Shown: one piece after another, positions 43,924-53,788 of the stretch
Layout of the letters: every line of letters begins with the position of its first letter
How positions within the stretch are numbered: the stretch's first letter is position 1
Assembly (NCBI GenBank): GCA_021775805.1
Contig: JAJFHD010000005.1
Coordinates: 1-58,628 of the forward strand
Source of the DNA: Alphaproteobacteria bacterium
GTDB taxonomy: Bacteria > Pseudomonadota > Alphaproteobacteria > Rhizobiales > JAJFHC01
Direction of reading: 5' to 3'
DNA: 58,628 nucleotides
Program-made: the position numbers and the translations under genes
The notes under the pieces: model-generated
The model's database searches: none
What the model was told of the DNA's origin: nothing
Seen by the model: only the letters and a program-made list of their open reading frames with translations

Positions 43924-45174
43924 ATGCAACGCTATTCCCTCTTCTCGCTCGCGCGCAATGCCTTTACCGGGCACCGCAACTGGCAGGCCGCCTGGCGCAG
44001 CCCGCCTTTGCGTGACGCTTACGATGTCATCATCATCGGGGCAGGCGGCCACGGTCTGGCCACCGCCTATTATCTGGCCAAGAACCACGGCCTGACCAAT
44101 GTTGCTGTTCTGGAACGCGGTTGGCTGGGCGGCGGCAACATTGCGCGCAACACCGTGACCATCCGGTCGAACTACCTGCGCGACGAGTCCATTCCGTTTT
44201 TTGTCAAGTCCGTAAAACTCTACGAGGGCCTGACCCGCGACCTCAACTACAACATCATGTTCTCCCAGCGCAGCATGATCGATGTCGTCCAGACCTACCC
44301 GAAGCTGCGCGATCTCAACCGCCGCATGCTCGCCATGGATATTCATGGCTCGACCTATGAACGCATATCCGTCGATGAGGTCCGCCACCGGATCCCGCCG
44401 CTTACCGGCGGCGGACCGGACAGCCGCCTGCCGATTATCTGCGGCATGGTGCATCCGACCGCCGCGGTCGCCCGCCATGACGCGATTGCCTGGGGGCTGG
44501 CGCGCGGTGCCGACGATTACGGCGTCGAGATTCATCAGCATACGGAAGTCAAATCGCTGTTGCGCGGACCGGACGGCGCGATCACCGGCGTTGATACAAA
44601 CCGCGGCGTCATCAACGCCCCCAAGGTCGCGGTGGTTGTCTCCGGCCACACCACGACGCTGACCGAAACGGTAGGTCTGCGCCTGCCCCTGCAGACCTAC
44701 AACCTGACGGCATTTGTGTCCGATCCGGTCAAGCCGATCATCGATGTGGTCGTCAACTGTCCCGACATCGGGGTCTATTTCAGCCAGTCCGACAAGGGCG
44801 AACTGGTGATCGGCGGGGCGACCGACCCGCAGCAGTCCTTCAGGCGCGGCATCAAGGAAAACGTGTTCGAAGATGCCGTGTCCGCCATGCTGGAGCTGTT
44901 CCCGTCGTTCAAGCGCATGAAGATGTTGCGCCAGTGGGGCGGATCGCTGGATTTTGCCCACGACGCCACGCCGATCGTGTCGGGAACCGATATTCCAGGG
45001 CTCTATGTCAGCGCCGGTTGGTGGGGTGGTTTCAAGGCGGTGCCCGCCGGCGGCATGACGCTCGCCCATCTGATCGCCAACAACCAGCCCCATCCCCTGA
45101 TCGAGCCGTTTTCGCTCGACCGTTTCAAGCGGCTCGAGTTCGTGCTCGAATCCGGCACCACGGCCACAAGGTAG
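43924..45174 (+). CDS. soxB: Sarcosine oxidase, beta subunit
   Basis: The 416-residue product starts MQRYSLFSLARNAFTGHRNW, typical of SoxB, and has the FAD-binding Rossmann motif VIIIGAGGHGLATAYYLAKNHG, GGGNIARNTVTIRSNYLRDES and a C-terminal SAGWWGGFKAVPAGGMTLAHLI. In the heterotetrameric enzyme this subunit carries FAD and covalent FMN and oxidises sarcosine to glycine. The frame is open from 43759 but the conserved start is 43924. It is the first gene of soxBDAG; soxD follows 6 bases later. Confidence 0.92.
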   Translation: MQRYSLFSLARNAFTGHRNWQAAWRSPPLRDAYDVIIIGAGGHGLATAYYLAKNHGLTNVAVLERGWLGGGNIARNTVTIRSNYLRDESIPFFVKSVKLYEGLTRDLNYNIMFSQRSMIDVVQTYPKLRDLNRRMLAMDIHGSTYERISVDEVRHRIPPLTGGGPDSRLPIICGMVHPTAAVARHDAIAWGLARGADDYGVEIHQHTEVKSLLRGPDGAITGVDTNRGVINAPKVAVVVSGHTTTLTETVGLRLPLQTYNLTAFVSDPVKPIIDVVVNCPDIGVYFSQSDKGELVIGGATDPQQSFRRGIKENVFEDAVSAMLELFPSFKRMKMLRQWGGSLDFAHDATPIVSGTDIPGLYVSAGWWGGFKAVPAGGMTLAHLIANNQPHPLIEPFSLDRFKRLEFVLESGTTATR

Positions 45175-45180
45175 GCGACC

Positions 45181-45450
45181 ATGCTGAAACTCAACTGCCC
45201 CTGGTGCGGCATCCGTCACGAAAGCGAGTTTGTTTGCGGCGGTGCGCGCAAGGATCCCCGGCCGGAAGACACCTCGAAAATCGCAGATGAAGACTGGATA
45301 GACTACCTGACCGTTCGCCCCAACCCGGTCGGTCCGCTGGTGGAAAACTGGTGGCATCGCCATGGCTGTGGCCGTTGGTTCACGGCGCAGCGCAACACCG
45401 CGACCCATGAGATTCAAACCCTGGACGAGGCGGATGCCGATGGCCGGTAG
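45181..45450 (+). CDS. soxD: Sarcosine oxidase, delta subunit
   Basis: The 89-residue product has the zinc-binding Cys pattern of SoxD (LNCPWCGIRHESEFVCGG) and ends with GCGRWFTAQRNTATHEI. It is a structural zinc-containing subunit of heterotetrameric sarcosine oxidase. It lies 6 bases after soxB and overlaps soxA by 11 bases, so all are translated together. Confidence 0.92.
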   Translation: MLKLNCPWCGIRHESEFVCGGARKDPRPEDTSKIADEDWIDYLTVRPNPVGPLVENWWHRHGCGRWFTAQRNTATHEIQTLDEADADGR

Positions 45451-48409
45451 CAGCCGACCCCCCAGCTCCTGTCGGCTCGACCACGGCGGTCTGATCGACC
45501 GTGCCAAGCCGGTCTCGTTCACCTTCAACGGCCGGAACTACACAGGTTTTGAAGGCGATACCCTGGCCTCTGCGCTGCTCGCCCACGGCGTCCATCTCAA
45601 CGGCCGCAGCTTCAAGTATCACCGGCCCAGAGGCATTGCCGGCGCAGGTTACGAGGAACCGGCCACCCTGGTCCAGCTGACCGGCGATGAAGATGTGCCC
45701 AACATGCCGGTCACCCGGGTCCGGTTGCGCAACGGCCTGCAGGCAAGGTCGGTCAATTGCTGGCCGTCTCCCCAGTTCGATCTGGGTAGTATCGCGCAAT
45801 TGTTTTCGCGGTTCCTGCCGGCCGGGTTCTACTACAAGACCTTCATGTGGCCGGACTGGCATCTGTTCGAACCGTTTATCCGCCGCGCCGCAGGCCTTGG
45901 CCGTGCGCCATCCCGGCCGCCTGCAGGAATTCAGTACGAGACGCGCTACCATCATTGCGATGTCCTGGTGGTGGGTGCCGGTCCCGCAGGCCTGATGGCG
46001 GCCCTTGTGGCCGGCGAGGCCGGCGCCCGGGTGCTGCTCGTGGACGACGACACCCACCCCGGTGGCCGCCTGAACGCAGACGGCGGGACGGTGGCCGGCG
46101 AACCGGCGCAAGCCTGGGTCCACGATGTCGTGGCCAGGCTCAAGGCACTGGAAACGGTCGAGTACCTGCGCGATGCCACGGCCTGGGCGGTCCACGAACA
46201 CGGGTTTGTCATGGTCACCGAACGCGCGCTCGGCCCGCGCCATCTTCTGCAGCGGACCCGGCGGGTGCGGGCGGCCCAGGTCGTCGTGGCGGCCGGGGCG
46301 ATCGAGCGTCCGATCCCATTTGCCGACAACGACCGGCCGGGCGTCATGCTGGCGTCCGCCGTCTCCACCTATGCGGGGCGCTATGGCGTGGCGCCGGGCA
46401 GGCGGGCGGTCGTCTTCACCAACAACGATTCCGCTTATCACTGTGCATTTCTCCTGAAACGGTCGGGGCTGGAGGCCGTGACGGTGGTCGATGCCCGTGC
46501 AGCCCCGGGCCAGGATCTGATCGAAAGGGCGCGCGCTGCCGGCATCGCTGTCGAGCCGGGCCATGTGGTCCGCGGCATCGCCGGTGCCCGTCATGTCCGC
46601 GGCGCCGTGATCGCAAGGACCGGCGCCGACGTCGATACCCGCACCATCCCGTGCGATCTGGTCTGCGTGTCGGGCGGCTGGAATCCGGCGGTTCATCTGT
46701 TCTCCCAATCGCGCGGCACGGTGCGCTATGACGACCGTCTGGCAACCTTCGTGCCGGGCGAGCCTGCCCAGGCAGTGGTCTGTGCCGGCAGCGCCAACGG
46801 TGTCTTTGACTTGGGCGGCTGCCTTGCCGACGGCGCGTGGGCGGGTGCCGAGGCGGCACGGGCCTGCGGCCGTACCCCTGCAGATGTGGCTAAGCCAGAG
46901 GCCTGCGGCAACGACACGCTCAACGTGGAACCGCTATGGTTCGTGGAACCGGTCCGTCCCGGCGCAAAGGTCTTCCTCGACATCCAGAACGACGTCACCC
47001 TTGAAGACGTGCGCCTGGCGATCCGCGAGGGCTTCAGCGCAGTCGAGCACGTCAAGCGCTACACCACCGCCGGCATGGGCGTCGACCAGGGCAAGACCGG
47101 CAACGTCAACGTCATCGGCGCGGTCGCCCAAACCGTGGCGCGGGCGCCGGGCGAGATCGGCACCACCACATTCCGTCCGCCTTACGTGCCGGTCGAGTTC
47201 GGCGCCATCGCCGGTCACCGGCCGGGCGCCCTCATCCTGCCCTACCGCCACACGCCCATGACCGGCTGGCACAAGGCGCGCGGCGCCGAGATGTACGAAG
47301 CCGGTGCGCGCTGGCGCCGCCCCGGTTACTACCCGCTCGAGGGTGAGAGTTTTCAGGAAACCGTCAACCGCGAGTCCCGCGCCGTGCGCGAAAGTGTCGG
47401 CATCTATGACGGCTCGCCGCTGGGCAAGTTCGACATCCGCGGGCCCGATGCCCTGAAGCTGCTCGAACTTGTCTACACCAACGCATGGGAGAGCCTGGTC
47501 GCCGGCAATGGCCGCTACGGCCTGATGCTCACCGACGACGGTCTGGTGTTTGACGACGGCGTCACCTTCAAGCTCGGGCCCGACCATTATCTCATGACCA
47601 CGGCCACCGGCAACGCCGACCTGGCCCACCGCAAACTCGAGGAATTGCTGCAGGTCCACCGGCCCCACTGGCAGGTGGTCATCACCCCGGTCACCACCCA
47701 GTGGGCCAATGCCACCGTATGCGGACCGCTCGCCCGGCAGGTGCTGGAAGCGGCCGGCACCGACATCGATCTTGCCAACCGCGCCTTCCCGTTCATGAGT
47801 CTGCGCGAAGGGCAAGTGGCCGGCCTTGGCGCGCGGGTCTGCCGGGTGAGTTTTACCGGCGAGTTGAGTTACGAGATCAATGTGCCCGCCCGCCACGGGC
47901 TTGAGCTGTGGGAAAAGCTGATGGCGGCAGGCACAACCTTCGGCATCACGCCGGTGGGTTCCGAGGCCAACCACGTGCTGCGCGTGGAAAAAGGATTTCT
48001 GTCACTCGGCCATGAGGCCGATGCCACCGCCGACCCGTACGACCTAGGCATGGGCTGGATCGTGTCGCGCAAGAAACCCGATTTCCTGGGCAAGCGGGCG
48101 ATGGAGATCCGCCGGGCCGCTTCCGGGCCGCGGCGTGAACTGGTCGGGCTTCTGCCCGCTGACCCCGGCCTGCTGGTCACCGAGGGCGCGCCGTTGACAC
48201 CGGGCGGTGCCCGCCAAAAGACCGAAGGATTCGTGTCGGCCTGTGTCTGGAGCGTCGTGCGCAACCGGACCGTGGCACTTGGCCTGCTCGCAGGCGGCCG
48301 CGGGCGCATCGGCCAGACCGCTCACATCCGCCTGAAGGACCGTGTCATCGAGGCCGAAGTCACAGCCCCGGTCTTCCACGATCCTGACGGCGCATTGTTG
48401 AGGAGCTGA
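45440..48409 (+). CDS. soxA: Sarcosine oxidase, alpha subunit
   Basis: The 989-residue product begins in soxD. ATG 45440 is preferred since GAGG lies 9 bases upstream; ATG 45434 is close. Order of parts: an N-terminal 2Fe-2S-like-fold region (VSFTFNGRNYTGFEGDTLASALLAHGVHLNGRSFKYHRPRG), a NAD/FAD Rossmann fold (DVLVVGAGPAGLMAALVAGE), and a C-terminal aminomethyltransferase (GcvT) domain (FQETVNRESRAVRESVGIYDGSPLGKF, SYEINVPARHGLELWEKLM). The GcvT part hands formaldehyde to tetrahydrofolate. Size normal. The stop is 7 bases before soxG. Confidence 0.93.
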   Translation: MAGSSRPPSSCRLDHGGLIDRAKPVSFTFNGRNYTGFEGDTLASALLAHGVHLNGRSFKYHRPRGIAGAGYEEPATLVQLTGDEDVPNMPVTRVRLRNGLQARSVNCWPSPQFDLGSIAQLFSRFLPAGFYYKTFMWPDWHLFEPFIRRAAGLGRAPSRPPAGIQYETRYHHCDVLVVGAGPAGLMAALVAGEAGARVLLVDDDTHPGGRLNADGGTVAGEPAQAWVHDVVARLKALETVEYLRDATAWAVHEHGFVMVTERALGPRHLLQRTRRVRAAQVVVAAGAIERPIPFADNDRPGVMLASAVSTYAGRYGVAPGRRAVVFTNNDSAYHCAFLLKRSGLEAVTVVDARAAPGQDLIERARAAGIAVEPGHVVRGIAGARHVRGAVIARTGADVDTRTIPCDLVCVSGGWNPAVHLFSQSRGTVRYDDRLATFVPGEPAQAVVCAGSANGVFDLGGCLADGAWAGAEAARACGRTPADVAKPEACGNDTLNVEPLWFVEPVRPGAKVFLDIQNDVTLEDVRLAIREGFSAVEHVKRYTTAGMGVDQGKTGNVNVIGAVAQTVARAPGEIGTTTFRPPYVPVEFGAIAGHRPGALILPYRHTPMTGWHKARGAEMYEAGARWRRPGYYPLEGESFQETVNRESRAVRESVGIYDGSPLGKFDIRGPDALKLLELVYTNAWESLVAGNGRYGLMLTDDGLVFDDGVTFKLGPDHYLMTTATGNADLAHRKLEELLQVHRPHWQVVITPVTTQWANATVCGPLARQVLEAAGTDIDLANRAFPFMSLREGQVAGLGARVCRVSFTGELSYEINVPARHGLELWEKLMAAGTTFGITPVGSEANHVLRVEKGFLSLGHEADATADPYDLGMGWIVSRKKPDFLGKRAMEIRRAASGPRRELVGLLPADPGLLVTEGAPLTPGGARQKTEGFVSACVWSVVRNRTVALGLLAGGRGRIGQTAHIRLKDRVIEAEVTAPVFHDPDGALLRS

Positions 48410-48416
48410 GCCGGCC

Positions 48417-48980
48417 ATGGCCTATGACGTCACCATCACCCGAGCCCCGTTGGCCGCTGTATTCGACATCCGCGCCACCCGAACGGTCATGGCCAGTGCC
48501 GGTTCAAGCGTCGGCGCGCCGCGCCCGCCGGACACGCCCAACACCGCTACCTGCCGTGACGATGTTACCCTCATGTGGGTCGCCGAGCGTCGTTTCCTGT
48601 TGCACGCCCCGCTCGAGCGCGAAGCGGAGATGGCGCGGATATTTGCCGAGAAAGCGGTTGCCCTCAATGCCGCCCGACGCGACAGCGGCCGGGCGCGGGA
48701 ACGCGGTGACGGCATCAACGTGACCAGCGCCGTTGTGGTCTCCGATGCCTGGACCCGGTTTGACGTTGCCGGCCCCGACGCCTCCGAGATCATCGCCCAG
48801 GCAACCCCGCTCGACATCCGCGTGCCCGAGTTCCCCGAAGGCGCTGCCACCTTCACCGATGTCTTCAGCCTGACCGGCCTCCTCTACAACGCCTCCGGCC
48901 TCGACGGTTTCGCCCTGTGGGTCGACCGCAGCTACGGCGACTATGTTGAAGCCTGGCTCAACACCGCGGCAGGGAATTGA
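48417..48980 (+). CDS. soxG: Sarcosine oxidase, gamma subunit
   Basis: The 187-residue product lies 7 bases after soxA in the fixed order B-D-A-G and has the SoxG-like middle (DVTLMWVAERRFLLHAPLE) and end (RFDVAGPDASEIIAQATPLDI and LYNASGLDGFALWVDRSYGDYVEAWL). It completes the heterotetramer that demethylates sarcosine. SoxG is the least conserved subunit, so the call rests partly on context. Confidence 0.9.
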   Translation: MAYDVTITRAPLAAVFDIRATRTVMASAGSSVGAPRPPDTPNTATCRDDVTLMWVAERRFLLHAPLEREAEMARIFAEKAVALNAARRDSGRARERGDGINVTSAVVVSDAWTRFDVAGPDASEIIAQATPLDIRVPEFPEGAATFTDVFSLTGLLYNASGLDGFALWVDRSYGDYVEAWLNTAAGN

Positions 48981-49231
48981 ACCATTGGAACGCCTCACGC
49001 ATTTCGCGCCGGACTCACCCCATCGATTCCCGGTCCTCGCACCGGGATCCATCGACGTCTGCTGAAACATGATGATCTGTGAGTAGGTCCTGGGTCGCGC
49101 TTGCGCTTGTCCGGGAAACGCTCTCATCGTTTCCCGTGCGCAATGCGGCACGTCTGTGCTGCGTTCCAGACACGGGATCGCGCCAGACGCGAGCGCTTGC
49201 GTTTTAAACAATACCCGCTTCCCGGACCAGC

Positions 49232-50674
49232 CTATTCCCGCGGTCGATGCGTCAGAGTGACATTCAGCTTGTCGAGCACCACCTGCGGCTGTTTCGGCGC
49301 GACCATGAAAGTGCTGATCGGCAGCGGGTAGGCCGGGTTCAGCCTGAGCGACAGGGTGCCCGAACGGGCGATGAAGCCGAGGATGGCATCGCGGAACACG
49401 GCCCCGCCGTCCGGCAATGGCAGGGACAGGAGCGCGCCTTCCACATCGTCGCTGATCTGCTGGCGCATATCGGCCGGCTGCAGCCCTTCGTCGCGCGCCG
49501 CCGTGGCAATCACCGCATCGCCAAGGCCCGCCGCGGTGACGTCGAGGGAGGCTTCCACGAAGGCGATATTGACCACCATCTGCATCAGGCTTTCCGGGTC
49601 CATGGTGGCGGGATCCTTGGTCATGAGCTCGCTGAACAGCTGCCAGCTCACGATCGGCACCTGCCAGTGGGTCGCGAGCGCCACGGCATCGCCGGTCTGG
49701 GCATTGACGTTGAGGGAGGAGCGCACATCCAGTTGATTGCCTTGCGGTTCAACCGTGGTCAGGGCGTCGAGCTGCAGGCGCACCGAGCTGTCGCCCAGGT
49801 CCCTGAAAAACCGGGTGAGCTCCTCTTCGGGCTTCAGCCCCGGCTGCAGCACGATGTCCTTTATCGTCAGGGACGAGCGCGCCGGATAGGGCGAGCCGTC
49901 GCTTAAGAGACCATTCTCGGGCACCGCACGGGCCTCGGCCACGACGATATTGACATCGTCGCCGACCACCGACAGTCGGGACATCTCAAGGCCTGCCAGC
50001 ACACGCGGATCTACCGACAGGTTGGTCACCCGAACCGATCCCAGCGAGATGTAGACCGGCTCGCCCTTGTCGGTGAGCGATCCGTTTTCGATCTCGATCT
50101 CGCCGATCCGGCCCCCGGCCACGTCGCGCAGGCTTGCCCGGGCGATCTTTACCTCGGCCCCGTCTTCGGAGGCTGAAAAGCCGCGCACGGTAACCGCCCC
50201 GAGCGTAATCTGGTTGAGCAACCCGATGATGAAGGCAGGCTCCGGCTCGGCCCCGTCCAGGGCGTCCATTTTCTCGGCAAACGCCCTCAATGTCCCGATC
50301 GGCACGTCATGGGCGGTCACCTCGTCCACATGCACGTTACCCTCGCCGGTGGCGATGTCGCGGGCATCGAGGTCGGCGATCGTGAAATCCGCATCGCTGA
50401 GCGCGCCCCGGGTCGCCAGCGTCAACCGCGCAATCGTCGCCACCGGGTCGTTGCCGACCAGGATCCGCACGCCGTCAGCGGAACCGGCCAGGGTCACCGG
50501 ATCGAGCGAACCTGCCTCATAGGCCAGCACGACTCCGTCGCCCAGGCCGATGAACTGGTCGGCGCGGGTTTGAGTGGGGACCGTGACGAAGAGCGCCATG
50601 GCGAGGAGCGCGAGGGCGGCAAGCTGCGGTCGTGCAAAAAAGACGCGGTGTATTGAGGGCTGTGAATCAATCAC
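49232..50674 (-). CDS. Large exported protein of unknown function
   Basis: GTG 50674 is chosen because AGGAGG lies 10 bases upstream; earlier frame starts have none. The 480-residue product has a signal peptide (LAALALLAMALFVTVPTQTRA) and no other membrane helix. The mature protein is a long, beta-rich, acidic chain with many V/I-x-D repeats (VTVRGFSASEDGAEVKIARASLRDV, IGEIEIENGSLTDKG), as in AsmA-like or DUF945-like periplasmic proteins; no family is certain. It converges with soxG across 251 bases where I see no gene. Confidence 0.6.
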   Translation of the reverse strand: MIDSQPSIHRVFFARPQLAALALLAMALFVTVPTQTRADQFIGLGDGVVLAYEAGSLDPVTLAGSADGVRILVGNDPVATIARLTLATRGALSDADFTIADLDARDIATGEGNVHVDEVTAHDVPIGTLRAFAEKMDALDGAEPEPAFIIGLLNQITLGAVTVRGFSASEDGAEVKIARASLRDVAGGRIGEIEIENGSLTDKGEPVYISLGSVRVTNLSVDPRVLAGLEMSRLSVVGDDVNIVVAEARAVPENGLLSDGSPYPARSSLTIKDIVLQPGLKPEEELTRFFRDLGDSSVRLQLDALTTVEPQGNQLDVRSSLNVNAQTGDAVALATHWQVPIVSWQLFSELMTKDPATMDPESLMQMVVNIAFVEASLDVTAAGLGDAVIATAARDEGLQPADMRQQISDDVEGALLSLPLPDGGAVFRDAILGFIARSGTLSLRLNPAYPLPISTFMVAPKQPQVVLDKLNVTLTHRPRE

Positions 50675-51043
50675 GGGGATTTGTCCTCCTGAAGTCGGTA
50701 GGCCGGGAGGCAGAAGCATAGCGCAAAACCGGAAGGGTGTGGCAACGGATTCGACAACACGCTGAAGCCGCCCGGTCACGTCAAAACGCCGCTTTGGTTG
50801 GCCGGCGATTCTGCCGGGGATTGCCGATACACGCGCTCAGCATTACAAATTGAGCCGTTTCCTGGGGCGTCGGATGACTGACATACGTGCTTCCTCGCTA
50901 TTGTAGTTCTGGTGGGTTGGGTTTTGAAACGTGTTTAGCAAAGCTGTTCTTTCCCGGTTCGGATTCTGTCATTCTGATACAATCCCTAAAGGCAAAACCA
51001 TCAATCTCCCGTTGGGCCAGGTATCCTGGGAAAGCCAGTTAAC
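50675..51043. other. Divergent intergenic region before the defence-like operon
   Basis: 369 bases with no supported gene. TACAAT at 50978-50983 is a good -10 match and would start a leader of about 55 bases for the methyltransferase gene; no strong -35 is seen. ATTCTG occurs twice eight bases apart near 50963 and 50971. GGGAAAG (51027-51033) is a weak ribosome site before ATG 51044. Confidence 0.35.
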
Positions 51044-53788
51044 ATGAATGCAGTTGAAATCGAAGAAGCTGTCTCTGCTCTCGCCGAGGAGCCGTTCGAT
51101 GCTGACGAATTCCCATTCGCCTTCCTTGAGGCGTTCGGCAACAAAGCGACGACCATCAAGCGGCTTCGCAGCGGAACATCGAACAAATCAGATCTCGACG
51201 GTGTACTTCAAACCAACAACATCCATATCGTTGTGTGTCCCGAAGCCGAAGTCTCGAGGACCCTCGCTGCGCTCAAGGCCAGCCCCGCGACAACCAAAGC
51301 CAAGGCCAAATTCATCCTCGCGACCGATGGCCAGACGTTGGAAGCCGAGGACCTGACATCCGACGTCCCGCCAATCGCTTGTGAGTATCGCGACTTTCCT
51401 GATCATTTCGGTTTCTTCCTGCCCCTCGCCGGCATCTCAACTGTCAAGCAGATCCGCGAGAGTTCCTTCGACATCAAGGCAACCGGCCGCCTCAACCGGC
51501 TATATGTCGAACTCCTGAAGGACAATCCGGACTGGGGAACGGCCGATCGTCGGCCGGACATGAATCACTTCATGGCGCGGCTGATCTTCTGCTTTTTTGC
51601 TGAAGACACGGACATCTTTCACGGCGATGATTTGTTCACGGCCACCATCGAGCAAATGAGCGCGCGGGATTCCTCAAATACCCACGAAGTTGTCAGCGAA
51701 CTGTTCCGAGCCATGAACACCAAGACCGAGCACCGTGCCGGTGCAAACCTCCCGCGATGGGCTGGCGGGCTCCCTTATGTAAATGGTGGGCTCTTTTCGG
51801 GCAGCGCGGATGTGCCGCGCTTCAGCCGGATTGCAAGGTCTTATCTGCTTCACATCGGCAATCTCGATTGGAAAAAGATCAATCCCGACATCTTTGGATC
51901 GATGATCCAGGCAGTCGCCGATGACGAAGAACGCGGCGCGCTCGGCATGCATTACACAAGCGTGCCGAACATCCTGAAAGTGCTCAACCCGCTGTTCCTC
52001 GATGACCTGCGCGAGAAGCTGGAAGAGGCCGGCGGGAACCCGCGCAAACTCCTGAACCTGCGCAATCGGATAGCGAAAATCAGGGTCTTCGATCCGGCCT
52101 GCGGCTCAGGCAATTTCCTTGTGATCGCCTACAAGGACATGCGGGCCATCGAGGCCGAGATCAACGAGCGGCGCGATGAGCCTGACCGGCGCACGGACAT
52201 TCCCCTCACCAACTTTCGTGGAATCGAACTGCGCGACTTCCCCGCCGAGATCGCGCGACTGGCGCTGATTATCGCAGAGTATCAGTGCGATGTTACGTAT
52301 CGCGGGCAGAAGGAGGCCCTGGCGGAATTTCTGCCGCTTGATGCCAAGAACTGGATCACGTGCGGCAATGCCCTGCGGCTTGATTGGCTGAGTATTTGCC
52401 CACCGACAGGAACAGGGGTAAGGCATCATGCAGATGATTTGTTTAACTCTCCGCTCGAGCAGGCGCAGATCGACTTCGAGAACCAAGGAGGCGAGACGTA
52501 CATCTGCGGGAATCCACCTTATATTGGCACGAAGTATCAGAATCCTTCACAGAAGCAAGACATTTCACACGCATTTCACGACGAGGATATAAATTCAGGA
52601 AATATTGACTATATCGGATGTTGGTTTCTAATTGCCTCTAGAAATATCCATTGGTACAAAAAATCCACATTTGCATTTGTGAGTACCTCTAGTTTGTTTC
52701 AAGGAGAGCAAGCGGAATCCATTTTACACATAATTAAGCGCTATGCGCTCAAAATTTCATGGTCTCATTCTAGTTTTATGTGGTCAAACAACGCCGCTAA
52801 TAATGCCGGAGTCACCTGCTGTATTGTCGGTTGTGAAGTTGAAGATGAAAATTCAGTTCGTTATTTATACGAAAGTGATTCACGGAGAAAAGTAGACAAC
52901 ATCGGTCCATATTTAGTTCCAATGCCTGATCTTGTTGTGACAAAGCGGCAAGTCCCATTGTCGGAATTATCATCTATGAATTATGGAAGCATGTCTAACG
53001 ATAACGGGCAATTTACAATTTCTGAAACGACCTACCGATTAAGCATATTACAAGATAAAGACAATGTAAAACTCATAAAAACTACGATTGGAGGTGCCGA
53101 ATTTATAAAAGGAATAGTGCGTAGAAGTATTTATATAGAAGATGATGAATCAATATCAAGCAATAAACGCATTGAATTTCAAGAAATATTCGACAAAGTA
53201 AAAATATATCGTGAAAACAGCAATCGAAAAGCGACTAGAAAATTAGGAAAAGTTCCTATGTTTTTCGCAGAAAGAAGACATGTGGAGGAAAGAAAATTAT
53301 TTGTTCCTCAAGTTCTGTCCGAGAGGCGGAAATATGTTACTGCTGGTATGTTGTGCGAAAGTGCGTTGGTAATAGCTCCACATATGCAGATAATAAACGG
53401 AAAATTATTTGAACTGTCAATAATAAGTAGCAAATTGCATCATGTGTGGATTGCAACAGTGTGCGGTAGATTGAAAACAGATATTCGCTACTCCAACTTA
53501 TTGGGATGGAATACATTTCCTGTTCCTAAGCTTACCGAGAAGAATCAGGCTGATTTAGCGCATTCTGCAGAGAAAATCCTCCTGACGCGTGAGACGCATT
53601 TCCCCGCAACCATCGCCGACCTGTACGACCCAGAGAAGATGCCCGATGACCTACGCGCAGCACATGACCGCAACGACGAAGTGCTTGAGCGCATCTACAT
53701 TGGTCGCCGTTTTCGCAACGATACCGAACGGCTCGAAAAGCTGTTCGAACTCTACTCAAAGATGACCGCGGCAAAGGAGGCATCGTGA
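51044..53788 (+). CDS. Adenine-type DNA methyltransferase, MmeI/YeeA-like, no visible fused nuclease
   Basis: The 914-residue product has the class gamma N6-adenine MTase pattern: SAM motif I FDPACGSGNF (349-358), FRGIELRDFPAEIARLAL after it, and catalytic motif IV GNPPYIG (489-495). Before it lies a helical region with GMHYTSVPNILKVLNPLFLDDLRE, typical of MmeI/YeeA-type enzymes. The N-terminal ~120 residues hold no D-x-E-x-K nuclease motif that I can see. Residues about 500-845 are a likely target-recognition domain coded by AT-rich DNA (52540-53560), unlike the GC-rich flanks. The stop overlaps the next start by four bases (GTGA). It is the likely self-protection enzyme of the operon. Confidence 0.88.
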   Translation: MNAVEIEEAVSALAEEPFDADEFPFAFLEAFGNKATTIKRLRSGTSNKSDLDGVLQTNNIHIVVCPEAEVSRTLAALKASPATTKAKAKFILATDGQTLEAEDLTSDVPPIACEYRDFPDHFGFFLPLAGISTVKQIRESSFDIKATGRLNRLYVELLKDNPDWGTADRRPDMNHFMARLIFCFFAEDTDIFHGDDLFTATIEQMSARDSSNTHEVVSELFRAMNTKTEHRAGANLPRWAGGLPYVNGGLFSGSADVPRFSRIARSYLLHIGNLDWKKINPDIFGSMIQAVADDEERGALGMHYTSVPNILKVLNPLFLDDLREKLEEAGGNPRKLLNLRNRIAKIRVFDPACGSGNFLVIAYKDMRAIEAEINERRDEPDRRTDIPLTNFRGIELRDFPAEIARLALIIAEYQCDVTYRGQKEALAEFLPLDAKNWITCGNALRLDWLSICPPTGTGVRHHADDLFNSPLEQAQIDFENQGGETYICGNPPYIGTKYQNPSQKQDISHAFHDEDINSGNIDYIGCWFLIASRNIHWYKKSTFAFVSTSSLFQGEQAESILHIIKRYALKISWSHSSFMWSNNAANNAGVTCCIVGCEVEDENSVRYLYESDSRRKVDNIGPYLVPMPDLVVTKRQVPLSELSSMNYGSMSNDNGQFTISETTYRLSILQDKDNVKLIKTTIGGAEFIKGIVRRSIYIEDDESISSNKRIEFQEIFDKVKIYRENSNRKATRKLGKVPMFFAERRHVEERKLFVPQVLSERRKYVTAGMLCESALVIAPHMQIINGKLFELSIISSKLHHVWIATVCGRLKTDIRYSNLLGWNTFPVPKLTEKNQADLAHSAEKILLTRETHFPATIADLYDPEKMPDDLRAAHDRNDEVLERIYIGRRFRNDTERLEKLFELYSKMTAAKEAS

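Noticed and set aside
43894..45528. A 544-codon minus-strand frame opposite soxB
   Set aside because: It is the shadow of the GC-rich soxB gene; no family match, and soxB is certain.
45380..46708. A 442-codon minus-strand frame opposite soxA
   Set aside because: Shadow of soxA with no ribosome site or recognisable motif.
46934..47974. A 346-codon minus-strand frame opposite soxA
   Set aside because: Shadow of soxA; rich in Gly, Asp and Val from third-position GC bias.
51044..51400. A fused MmeI-type nuclease at the front of the methyltransferase
   Set aside because: No D-x-E-x-K pattern could be found in the first 120 residues, so a single-chain restriction enzyme is not supported.
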